Source of the DNA: a virus
Reading direction: 5' to 3' (one strand)
Length of the DNA: 28,478 nucleotides
Virus record (IMG/VR): IMGVR_UViG_3300025769_000616
Span: 1 to 28,478 of that record
In this document: piece after piece, positions 20,763-28,478 of the stretch
How positions within the stretch are numbered: position 1 is the stretch's first letter
Layout of the letters: every line of letters begins with the position of its first letter
The notes under the pieces: generated by a model
Told to the model about the DNA's origin: nothing
Database searches by the model: none
The model's input: only the letters and a program-made list of their open reading frames with translations
Made by a program: the position numbers and the translations under genes

Positions 20763-23205
20763 GACGCAACGTGCCCTAAGTAATATTAATAAACGCCTAA
20801 CGGGTTTAAATCAAGGACTTTTAGGTGTTAATCGTATTGCAGGTCTTGCGGCAACTGCATTAGGTGCTATTGGCGGTGCAAATGTTATTAAAAACATTGT
20901 TACTACTACAGCACGTTTTCAGGACTTAAGAACTACTCTTGCTAGTGTTACTGGCGGCGCACGTCAAGGTGCAGAAGCATTTGATTTTGTTTCACAATTT
21001 GCTACTAAAACACAATTTGGTGTAGAAGAACTAACACAAACTTTTATTAAGTTAAAAGCAAGTGGTATTGCTCCTACAGAAGAATTACTTACACTATTTA
21101 CAGACGCCGCGGCGGTTACAACAGATCAACTGGGATCACTACAAGCAATCACAGATTTGTTTAGTAGAACAACAGCGGGTGGTTTAGGACTTGAAGAACT
21201 AAACAGACTTGCTGATAGAGGTATTCCCGTATTTGATATTCTACAAGAAAAATTAGGTAGAAACAGATTACAGTTAAGTGATCTAGGTAAGACTGCCGAA
21301 GGTGCTAATCTTATCTTATCAGCGTTAAGTGAAGGTATCAAAGAGCGTTTTGGTGGTGCTACTGAAAACAGAATTAATAACATAAGCACACAGTTTTCAA
21401 ACTTACAAATTGCCATTACAAATGCGGCAGATAAAATTGGTAGTCAAGGTTTTGCTAAAGCACTTGGACAAACCGCTGTAAAGATTACAGAATACATTGA
21501 AAACAATGAAGAACTTGTAAGATCAATTGGTATCAATTTAACCAAAGCATTCTTATATGCTGTTGAAGGTGGCAAATTAGTAATTGCTAATATAGGACTT
21601 ATTGGTAAAGCATTTTTAGCATTCTTTGGTTTAAAGATTGCTATTGGTGTTGGTGCAATAGCGGCGGCATTTGGTAGCACATTAGTCAAAGGTTTAAGTC
21701 TAGCGGCAAGGGCAGTTAAAGCACTTACACTAGCGGCCGCGGCAAATCCACTTATTGCGGCAGGACTTGTTATTGCGGCAGGTGTTGAATATCTAACAGG
21801 TGCATTTTCAAAACTAGCAGAATCAATGAACTTGGGCGGGGTTGCAGATGATGCACTTGATGCACTAGAAAAAGGTTGGGACAACGTTGCTGAAACAATT
21901 GGTGTTAACCTAGAAGGCATTGAAGAATTTAAAAAGGGCATTGCTGATATTGATGAAAGAGCAAAAGCACTAGCACCTAATTTTGATGATATAAATGACA
22001 CAACAGGTAAAATTAATGTTAACACAGGTAATACAAATCAAAATTTTAAAGATCAAGCAGATAAACTTTCACAGATTACAAAAACATTTAAAGAAATATT
22101 AACAGATACTACAAAAGATTTAGAATTATCTAAAATTAAATTAGAAGATAATAAAGTAATTCAAGAACTTAAAAAAGCAGAACTTGAATTGGGTAGAGCA
22201 TTAACTAAAGAAGAAGAAAAACAATTAAGTTCCTTAATTCAACAAAAACAACTAAATGAATTATTATTACAAATTAAAGAAAAGAATGCCGATAGAGAAA
22301 AAGAAATTACGCAAGGTGGTATTGACCTAGCACAAAAATATTATGGTATTCTAACAACTTTTGAAGTTGATTTTTATAAAAGACGTGAAGAAACTGCCAA
22401 AAGTTTTGCAAAGTTTGAATATGAACAAGGAGTTATATCTAAACAGGCATTAGCACAAGCAATTTTAGATATTGAAACAGAAACACAAAATAAAATTAAT
22501 GAAATTAGAGCAAGTGCCATTGAAGAAAGATTAGCAAACGAAATTCAACGCGAAAAAGAAGCAGGTAAACTTATACTTGCAGGTAGATTAAGTGCAGAAG
22601 ATAAAGCAGTGTTACAACAACAAGGTAATGCCGAAAGAGCAAAACAAATTGCATCAGATAGAATTGAATTTGAAAAGAAATCAGAAGCAGAAAAAGTAGA
22701 ATTTGGATTAAGCAAAGGTGCTGAATTCTTTAAAGGATTAAGTGCCTACAATAAAAAGTTTTTTGCGGCATACAAAGCGTTTGCAATAGCACAAGCAATT
22801 ATTAACACATATCAAGGTGCCACAAAAGCACTTGCTACATATCCACCACCGTTTAACTTTATTGCGGCGGCGGCAACTGTTGCTAGTGGTTTGGCGCAGG
22901 TTGCTACTATTAGAGCACAAACAGCACAACGAGGTGGTAACCTAATTACCAATCAACCCGCTGTAATCGGGGAAGATGGAGCGGAAATTATCGTTCCCAA
23001 ACAACCATCAACGGTTATACCTAGAGAAGTAGCACAGGCAATTGAAGGCATGGGAGGCAGACGAGAACCCGTCCAAGTTGTGTTTAACATACAAGCAAAT
23101 GATACAAGCGGGTTTGATCAATTATTAACACAGCGTAGAGGATTGATTGTTAATCTAATTAACACAGCACTCAATGAACGCGGGAAAGCGGGGATTACAT
23201 CGTAA
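20725..23205 (+). CDS. Tape measure protein, 826 aa
   Basis: GTG 20725 is the start: GGAGG (20711-20715) lies 9 bases upstream and it overlaps the T extension. The N-terminus (LDKTQRALSNINKRLTGLNQ) and AARFQD-like helices are followed by the conserved TMP block (FQDLRTTLASVTGGARQGAE, then GVEELTQTFIKLKASGIAPT, then RTTAGGLGLEELNRLADRGI). Hydrophobic segments lie near residues 300-355. A very AT-rich Lys/Glu coiled-coil region spans about 440-670. A C-terminal block QPAVIGEDGAEIIVPKQ is typical. At the usual 1.5 angstrom per residue the tail would be about 120 nm. Confidence 0.9.
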   Translation: MATQTLEIRVLDKTQRALSNINKRLTGLNQGLLGVNRIAGLAATALGAIGGANVIKNIVTTTARFQDLRTTLASVTGGARQGAEAFDFVSQFATKTQFGVEELTQTFIKLKASGIAPTEELLTLFTDAAAVTTDQLGSLQAITDLFSRTTAGGLGLEELNRLADRGIPVFDILQEKLGRNRLQLSDLGKTAEGANLILSALSEGIKERFGGATENRINNISTQFSNLQIAITNAADKIGSQGFAKALGQTAVKITEYIENNEELVRSIGINLTKAFLYAVEGGKLVIANIGLIGKAFLAFFGLKIAIGVGAIAAAFGSTLVKGLSLAARAVKALTLAAAANPLIAAGLVIAAGVEYLTGAFSKLAESMNLGGVADDALDALEKGWDNVAETIGVNLEGIEEFKKGIADIDERAKALAPNFDDINDTTGKINVNTGNTNQNFKDQADKLSQITKTFKEILTDTTKDLELSKIKLEDNKVIQELKKAELELGRALTKEEEKQLSSLIQQKQLNELLLQIKEKNADREKEITQGGIDLAQKYYGILTTFEVDFYKRREETAKSFAKFEYEQGVISKQALAQAILDIETETQNKINEIRASAIEERLANEIQREKEAGKLILAGRLSAEDKAVLQQQGNAERAKQIASDRIEFEKKSEAEKVEFGLSKGAEFFKGLSAYNKKFFAAYKAFAIAQAIINTYQGATKALATYPPPFNFIAAAATVASGLAQVATIRAQTAQRGGNLITNQPAVIGEDGAEIIVPKQPSTVIPREVAQAIEGMGGRREPVQVVFNIQANDTSGFDQLLTQRRGLIVNLINTALNERGKAGITS

Positions 23206-23813
23206 TGGCAAATATAGGAACATATCCAAGCACTCCTAGTTTTACTGCGGTAAACTTCAAAATTGAAACAAACACGCAGACAACTAGAAGTTTAAGTTTA
23301 AAAAGATTTAGAAATGCAATTGGCACAACGGTGTTTAGTTTTACCGCAAATTACCCAAGCATGACAAGAACAGAATTCAAACCCATCATGGCATTCTTAG
23401 CAAAAGCAAGAGGTCAATTAAATGAGTTTGATGTTGTTATACCAGAGATTAGTTCATGCAGTGGCACAGCGGCAGGTAGCACAGCAAAGGTAAACGGTGC
23501 TGTAAGTGCCGGCACAACTACAATTTCAATTGACGGACTAGCACTGTCAACAACTGTTTTAAAAGCGGGTGATGTTGTAAGATTTACAGATCACAATAAA
23601 GTATACATGGTTACCGATGACGTTACTTCAAGTGGTACAGGAACAGCAACCATGAATATTACACCGGCACTGGTATCAGGTTTAAGCAACAACGAAGATA
23701 TTACAATCGACAACGTGCCTTTTAGAATGACATTGAATAATGACCTACAAGAAATTGGAGTGGGCACGGAGTTATATTATACATTTGAAGTAGACATGAT
23801 AGAGGTAATTTAA
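23205..23813 (+). CDS. Distal tail / minor tail protein, 202 aa
   Basis: Coupled to the tape measure gene by TAATG. It begins MANIGTYPSTPSFTAVNFKI, and RSLSLKRFRNAIGTTVFSFT, then YPSMTRTEFKPIMAFLAKAR, are typical of a small beta-rich phage protein that joins tube and tip. Residues about 85-165 form a Ser/Thr-rich beta domain (VSAGTTTISIDGLALS, then AGDVVRFTDHNKVYMV). It ends LYYTFEVDMIEVI. Place immediately after the tape measure gene fits a distal tail protein. Confidence 0.65.
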   Translation: MANIGTYPSTPSFTAVNFKIETNTQTTRSLSLKRFRNAIGTTVFSFTANYPSMTRTEFKPIMAFLAKARGQLNEFDVVIPEISSCSGTAAGSTAKVNGAVSAGTTTISIDGLALSTTVLKAGDVVRFTDHNKVYMVTDDVTSSGTGTATMNITPALVSGLSNNEDITIDNVPFRMTLNNDLQEIGVGTELYYTFEVDMIEVI

Positions 23814-24412
23814 TGGCAAGAATTTTACCCGCACTAACAAGCAAATTCCAAGGCAACGCTTTTGTTGCGGCACAGATTCTCGAAATAGAATTACCCACTT
23901 CATATGGTGGATTAAATGGTTTGTATTTTACGGATGCACCTTTTACATTCGCATACGACAGTGGCACACAATTTGATGCAGGCGCACAAACTTACATTTC
24001 AAGTGCGGATTTAATTGGTATGAGCGATTCCAAAGAAACAGGAGAATTGCAAATATCAAATGTTACCGTTACCTTTAGTGCCCTAAACACCGTGTATAGA
24101 GATTTGCTATGCCAAAGCAGTGTTATCAATAGACGTGTAAATGTTTATCGTGTGTTTTTTGATGAAAGCACATATGCAACCGTAGCAACACCTTTACTGT
24201 TATTCAAAGGAAAGGTAAGTGGTTATGCAATCAGTGATGCAGAAGACAGTGCAAGATTTACGATTGAAGTAAGCAGTCAATTTGTAAACTTCAACAGAAC
24301 AAACGGCATGATTACAAACGAAGGTAGTTTAAAAAGATACGCACCTTCAAGTAACGCATTTGAATTTGCACACAAAACAACAGAACAAATATTTTGGGGT
24401 AGAACTGAATAA
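23813..24412 (+). CDS. Minor tail protein, DUF2163-like, 199 aa
   Basis: TAATG overlap upstream. Features: AAQILEIELPTSYGGLNGLY, then FTDAPFTFAYDSGTQFDAGA, then SSADLIGMSDSKETGELQIS; a middle LLCQSSVINRRVNVYRVFFD; and LLLFKGKVSGYAISDAEDSA. The end (ERYAP-like SLKRYAPSSNAFEFAH, then IFWGR) matches the 'F-x-x-x-x-x-x-x-x-x-WGR' tail found in DUF2163-type distal tail proteins. The following gene is the tip protein, so it probably forms part of the tip complex. Confidence 0.65.
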   Translation: MARILPALTSKFQGNAFVAAQILEIELPTSYGGLNGLYFTDAPFTFAYDSGTQFDAGAQTYISSADLIGMSDSKETGELQISNVTVTFSALNTVYRDLLCQSSVINRRVNVYRVFFDESTYATVATPLLLFKGKVSGYAISDAEDSARFTIEVSSQFVNFNRTNGMITNEGSLKRYAPSSNAFEFAHKTTEQIFWGRTE

Positions 24413-27400
24413 TGGGATGGTTTAGCGACATATTCAAAGGCATCGGAAACTTTTTCGAAGGTATTGTTGATACCATTGTTAACATTGGTAAAAGCATTAT
24501 CGGATTTGTTGGTGATGTTTTTAGTTTTGTTATCGGACCCTTCGGTGGATTTGAAACACCCGATATCAACCAGAATGCGGGGGAGACAGCACGCGGTATA
24601 ACTGTAACCAAAAACGGAACAACAACGCACATTCCAATAGTTTATGGTTACAGGCGTGTTGGTGGTAGCATTGTGTTTGCGGAAACCAACGGAGACAAAA
24701 ACAAATATTTGTATGTTTGCTATGTTTTAGCACAGGGTGAAATTGAAGGCATAAGACGTCTTTTTATTGATGATGTTGAATTGCCCACAGCAATGATGAC
24801 GGGTAGAAATAATACATTACCCGCGGGCACAGAAATTACTCCACCCACTGGTAGATACAAAAACCTAGTAAAGATGCAAATGTTTAATGGTGCTAGTGGA
24901 GATGCACAAAGTACATTGTTAAACGGTAGCAACAGTTGGAGCACAAAAACAAGAACTATACCTGGTGTTGCTTATCTTGCGGTGCGTTACGAATATCCCG
25001 AAATTAAAACACAAGAAGACAGCGACAACAATCCTTTTAAAGGCGGTATTCCCACAATTCAAGCGGAAGTATTGGGCAAGCGTGTGTTTGCAGTTACTGA
25101 TCTAGATGCGGACAGTGCGGGTTATGAATTTACAACAGCATATTCTAGTTTATCAAAATCATATTCAATCAATCCTGTTAACCAATTGCTAGATTACATG
25201 ATGGATCCGGATTTTGGTTGTGGACTAAGTGCAACAGAAATAGATGCAGAAAGTTTTGTTAAGGCCGCAAACAAGTGCAATCAGTATGTGACATATTACA
25301 CAGGACAGCAGGGCAGAGCACTTACAGGCAATCAGGTTATACAAACAAATGCAAAATTGATTGACAACGTAAAAGCAACCGTGCAAGCATGTCGTGGTAT
25401 CATGCCGTATGTGCAGGGCAAATACAAATTAACAATTGAAGATGGTGGTAACATAAACGATATCACAAGTTCAAGCGCCACCATTGTATACAGTGCGGGC
25501 GATGATGACATTATTGGTGGTATTGAAATGCGTGGTGAAGCAAAGAATACCAAATACAATCAGGTTATTGTAAACTATGTTGACCCCGACACAGACTTTC
25601 AAAATCAAAGTATAGCATATCCAGAAACGGACAGTGCAGATCATGTTGCGGCATTGGCAGAGGACAACAATGAAGAATTAAAGGGTGATTTCAACTTCCC
25701 TTCAATTACAAATGTGTATATGGCCAAAGACCTAGCACAAATGATATACGATAAAAGTAGACAACAGCGTCAAATACAATTTACGGGACGTCCGGAATTG
25801 ATGACTGTTGTGCCAGGTGATATTATTAATGTTACTAATAGTAGATTGGGATTAAGTGCGGATCCATTCCGTGTTGTTGGTATGAACATTAGGGCGGATT
25901 CCACCGTAAGCATTGAAGCGGTAGAACACTTACCAACCATATATCCATATATTACAACGGATGAAGAAGATGTGTTTGAATTTCCGTTCCTGCAGGATCC
26001 TATTATACCGGATCCAATCAAACCAATTACACCGGTCAATCCAATTGGTGTTGTTCCACCATTGGACGGTGAACCCGTTTCACCAACGGATCCCAATCCC
26101 CCGGCAACTGACAGTGCGGGAGTTTATCCTGCGGAACCTATTCAACAACCGGTTCCACCACCAGCACCGGATGAAACACAAATGCCGGATCCTAAAGATG
26201 TTCAGGTTGGATTGTTTCAGGGTCCGAGATTTAACACACAGTTATTGTACACAACAAAAACAAATGACATCAGTGATGTTACATATTTCAATTATGGTAT
26301 AGCATTGCCGGCGGGTAATAACGTTGCTGTAACATTTAATCTGCCCGAAGATAAAAAATATTTTACCGATGAAGCACCCAACAGTTTAGTTGATTTTAGA
26401 AATGAAATGGTGCGTTACACAAACGGTCAACCCTGGAGTCAATTCCAGTGCATTGCTGATGATACCGGTGGCGGAAACAATCCATACAACACAGGTGGTG
26501 AATATGGTGGTTTACCCGCTGATACAACAACACTAGCACCAAGACAACCAGGTGATTTGTTAACTGTAAGCACTATTACACAAATAAGCACAACAACAAG
26601 AATACAGTTTAGTTCTGCACACAATTTGTTAGATGGTGATAGCATAAGAGCAAAAAATCAAGAGATGGGTGATTGGACATTTTATAATGCGGGTATACCC
26701 GATACATTTAAAACAAGTTTGGCAAGAAATGCAATGACTGTAACAGTTGTTAATTCAACTACTGTAGATGTAACACCTAGTCCTAGTATAGATCAGTATA
26801 TTACACCTGGATACATTAGTGCAACATGGGGGACGGATTCGGGAGCACCATATGGTAGTCAATTTGAAGTTATAAATGTTGTAAATCCACAAAGTAATAA
26901 GATTGTATTGCTTGTAGCAAAACCAACATTTGAAAAATTAAAAACTCTACCTAGTTGCAGTGTCTATAATCCATATCAGTATTGGACTGTGGGACAAGAT
27001 GTAAGTGCACCGGATAGTGCGGGTGGTGTAACAGTGAGTGCAAACCTAGGTGCTACACCAATAGCAAGTTTTGATCAACCCATTGATAGCGAAATTCTAA
27101 AAAGAGGGCCGCGAGGATTGTATCCAAAGGTATTTGTTAATCCACCTCTTAACGTGGGTGGTATTGTGGTATACAAGGGCACAGTCGGTGGTGGATTGAA
27201 AACACAGGGTTACATATTCAACATGAAAAACACCCTTTACAATCCAAGCACATTCGAAGGTGATGATATTTTTGCATGGCCGTGGGCAGGTGGCAACAAA
27301 CAGGGCATCAATCCACTCATGCTGGTTACTTCAAACAGAGACTTTTTCAAAATAAGATTTACGGATGCACAATTTAACGCCGATGGCAGTTTATACTGGG

Positions 27401-27633
27401 AAGGTGCTAATTTGTATTCGGATGGAAGTGCACCTACACCAACAACAGACAGAACTTATTTTGATCCCAGTGTACGATACGATTTACCCGGTTGGACATA
27501 CACAAATGAAAAGGGTGAAAGCGTTACCGGATATGGTATTGAAGCATATTTGAATTATAGCATACAACAATTAAGTGCGGATGTGTTTAACAGCGATGCT
27601 GATACAACAACAACACATTCACTAGGAGCGTAA
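24412..27633 (+). CDS. Tail tip / central fibre protein, lambda J-like, 1073 aa
   Basis: TAATG overlap upstream. A hydrophobic, Phe/Ile/Gly-rich N-terminus (GWFSDIFKGIGNFFEGIVDT, then IVNIGKSIIGFVGDVFSFVI) may insert in a membrane. TTHIPIVYGYRRVGGSIVFA, then YVCYVLAQGEIEGIRRLFID, are core motifs of J/TipJ tail proteins. GRPELMTVVPGDIINVTNSR is the last domain of the hub. Around residues 520-590 there is a Pro-rich linker (PDPIKPITPVNPIGVVPPLD). The C-terminal half is beta-rich and not clearly recognised; it should carry host-contact functions. Three DSAG tetrapeptides and one DSAD occur. Confidence 0.85.
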   Translation: MGWFSDIFKGIGNFFEGIVDTIVNIGKSIIGFVGDVFSFVIGPFGGFETPDINQNAGETARGITVTKNGTTTHIPIVYGYRRVGGSIVFAETNGDKNKYLYVCYVLAQGEIEGIRRLFIDDVELPTAMMTGRNNTLPAGTEITPPTGRYKNLVKMQMFNGASGDAQSTLLNGSNSWSTKTRTIPGVAYLAVRYEYPEIKTQEDSDNNPFKGGIPTIQAEVLGKRVFAVTDLDADSAGYEFTTAYSSLSKSYSINPVNQLLDYMMDPDFGCGLSATEIDAESFVKAANKCNQYVTYYTGQQGRALTGNQVIQTNAKLIDNVKATVQACRGIMPYVQGKYKLTIEDGGNINDITSSSATIVYSAGDDDIIGGIEMRGEAKNTKYNQVIVNYVDPDTDFQNQSIAYPETDSADHVAALAEDNNEELKGDFNFPSITNVYMAKDLAQMIYDKSRQQRQIQFTGRPELMTVVPGDIINVTNSRLGLSADPFRVVGMNIRADSTVSIEAVEHLPTIYPYITTDEEDVFEFPFLQDPIIPDPIKPITPVNPIGVVPPLDGEPVSPTDPNPPATDSAGVYPAEPIQQPVPPPAPDETQMPDPKDVQVGLFQGPRFNTQLLYTTKTNDISDVTYFNYGIALPAGNNVAVTFNLPEDKKYFTDEAPNSLVDFRNEMVRYTNGQPWSQFQCIADDTGGGNNPYNTGGEYGGLPADTTTLAPRQPGDLLTVSTITQISTTTRIQFSSAHNLLDGDSIRAKNQEMGDWTFYNAGIPDTFKTSLARNAMTVTVVNSTTVDVTPSPSIDQYITPGYISATWGTDSGAPYGSQFEVINVVNPQSNKIVLLVAKPTFEKLKTLPSCSVYNPYQYWTVGQDVSAPDSAGGVTVSANLGATPIASFDQPIDSEILKRGPRGLYPKVFVNPPLNVGGIVVYKGTVGGGLKTQGYIFNMKNTLYNPSTFEGDDIFAWPWAGGNKQGINPLMLVTSNRDFFKIRFTDAQFNADGSLYWEGANLYSDGSAPTPTTDRTYFDPSVRYDLPGWTYTNEKGESVTGYGIEAYLNYSIQQLSADVFNSDADTTTTHSLGA

Positions 27634-27634
27634 C

Positions 27635-28402
27635 ATGAGTTTGACAAAAAACGGATACTATGATAAAAGACAAAATAGATATCTAGCAGACTCTGTTGAA
27701 ACTTGGGATGGTGACAGTGCGGGACAAACATGGGCGGATTTTGCTACATGGGATCAAACACCTTTATCGCCGTTAAAATTTTATACGGGGATAGTTGATA
27801 CAGGTGCAAGCAACTATTACAATCCTGTTGTTAAGGTAGATGCTAGTGGACCCGTAAACATTACGGTTTATTATAGTGATACGGTTAGTGGGGGTGCATT
27901 GGTAGCACCAAGCAGTTTTGTGGGCGGACAAAGCACAACACTAAGCGGTGCAAAGGCAAGATATTGGCAGTTTCAGGTTGATGTAACACAACAAACAACG
28001 GAAACACCTTACATACAAAGTATCACAAGCACAATGAAAAGCACACCAATTGAAGAAGTGTTTACAAACGTGAATACGGCGGTATATGAAGACAGTGCAG
28101 GATTGGTTACGTTTACACCTAATAGAAATTTTTCAACAATCACAAATGCATTTTTTACATTGCAGGATACCGCCACTCTTTATATGGAGGATGGATATGT
28201 TGCCACTAACTATGTGCTAGAAGGCGATAAAACATATCCGGTTGTTTATCTACAAAGCAAATCAGGTGGTAGCATAACATTTGAAGTGCGTGATATTGAT
28301 ACATACGGTAAAACATTAACATCTTGTGTCTGCGATATTAAGATACAGGGGTTACCTACGCTGGTAAGTGACGCGGATGGTAACATTGTGGAGGAATTAT
28401 AA
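27635..28402 (+). CDS. Tip-associated virion protein, 255 aa
   Basis: ATG 27635 follows the tip gene stop closely, with GGAG upstream. It begins LTKNGYYDKRQNRYLADSVE, then WDGDSAGQTWADFATWDQTP, rich in Trp/Tyr. A beta-rich central part (VNITVYYSDTVSGGALVAPS) is followed by YWQFQVDVTQQTTETPYIQS and a C-terminal domain (GGSITFEVRDIDTYGKTLTS). Two DSAG tetrapeptides occur. The position after the J-like gene suggests a tip or fibre attachment part; the family is not recognised with confidence. Confidence 0.7.
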   Translation: MSLTKNGYYDKRQNRYLADSVETWDGDSAGQTWADFATWDQTPLSPLKFYTGIVDTGASNYYNPVVKVDASGPVNITVYYSDTVSGGALVAPSSFVGGQSTTLSGAKARYWQFQVDVTQQTTETPYIQSITSTMKSTPIEEVFTNVNTAVYEDSAGLVTFTPNRNFSTITNAFFTLQDTATLYMEDGYVATNYVLEGDKTYPVVYLQSKSGGSITFEVRDIDTYGKTLTSCVCDIKIQGLPTLVSDADGNIVEEL

Positions 28403-28478
28403 TGGCGTGGCCAACTAGCAAACCAGATAGCACAGCATTTGACGCTGACAGTGATAGAATTTCAACAAGTCGTGCCGA
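28402..28478 (+). CDS. Start of a fibre-like protein (truncated by window end)
   Basis: ATG 28402 overlaps the previous TAA (TAATG), with GAGGA upstream. Only about 25 residues are visible: MAWPTSKPDSTAFDADSDRI, then STSRA. The 'WP-x-x-K-x-x-x-T-x-x-D' opening followed by a helix start resembles the N-terminus of the protein at 9254, which has a virion attachment role. A fibre protein is therefore likely. Confidence 0.55.
   Translation, partial: MAWPTSKPDSTAFDADSDRISTSRA

Noticed and set aside
21444-22025. Long minus-strand reading frame (193 aa) inside the tape measure gene
   Set aside because: It is the antisense of a strongly supported coding region, is Ala/Ser/Pro low complexity and has no convincing SD. 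Many other minus-strand readings in the structural genes are similar shadows.
1-28478. CRISPR array, insertion sequence, integrase or attachment site
   Set aside because: No regularly spaced direct repeats with spacers, no transposase or recombinase reading and no terminal inverted repeats were seen.

Overview
The window is a 28.5 kb piece of a tailed double-stranded DNA bacteriophage. It carries a near-complete late module: terminase, portal, scaffold, HK97-type capsid, connector, tail tube, a G/GT frameshift pair, tape measure and a lambda J-like tip. There is no contractile sheath gene, which points to a siphovirus. Composition is AT-rich (by eye about 40% GC). Genes are tightly packed with ATGA/TAATG overlaps and good Shine-Dalgarno (SD) sites. 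Tail fibres with 'DTTPQLGG' modules, a Gp80-like protein and EQETR-type repeats resemble those of uncultured marine phages. The host cannot be named from the sequence.

Layout. (1) 33-406, minus strand: two small genes behind a strong sigma70 promoter, probably the edge of an early operon. (2) 407-662: divergent control region with a second promoter facing right. (3) 663-6267, plus strand: an accessory block. It holds an unknown 138-aa protein, a GT-B-like sugar-transfer protein and an FkbM-type methyltransferase in a GC-richer stretch. A beta-class DNA methyltransferase follows, flanked by two degenerate HNH-like proteins, then a coiled-coil protein, a small membrane protein, a Rossmann-like protein and two unknowns. 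(4) 6309-12096: fibre and adhesin genes, including a protein with two beta-propellers and a repeat-rich 452-aa protein. (5) 12096-18201: small terminase, a virion protein, large terminase, portal, three tiny proteins (two very basic), scaffold and major capsid protein, closed by a hairpin terminator. (6) 18343-28402: connector, tail terminator, tail tube, tail chaperones with a programmed -1 frameshift, tape measure, distal tail proteins, tip protein, a tip-associated protein and the start of another fibre-like gene cut by the window end.

How it works together. The late genes form one assembly line. The fibre/adhesin block supplies host-recognition parts. The sugar/methyl-transfer genes may decorate host or virion glycans, and the DNA methyltransferase probably protects phage DNA. 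Noteworthy signals include a TAAATA element, once an exact TATAAATA, in every larger plus-strand gap, which suggests a dedicated late promoter. Others are the A-AAA-AAC slippery site in the tail chaperone gene, a DSAG tetrapeptide recurring in many unrelated virion proteins, and about 27 GGATCC words where composition predicts about four.
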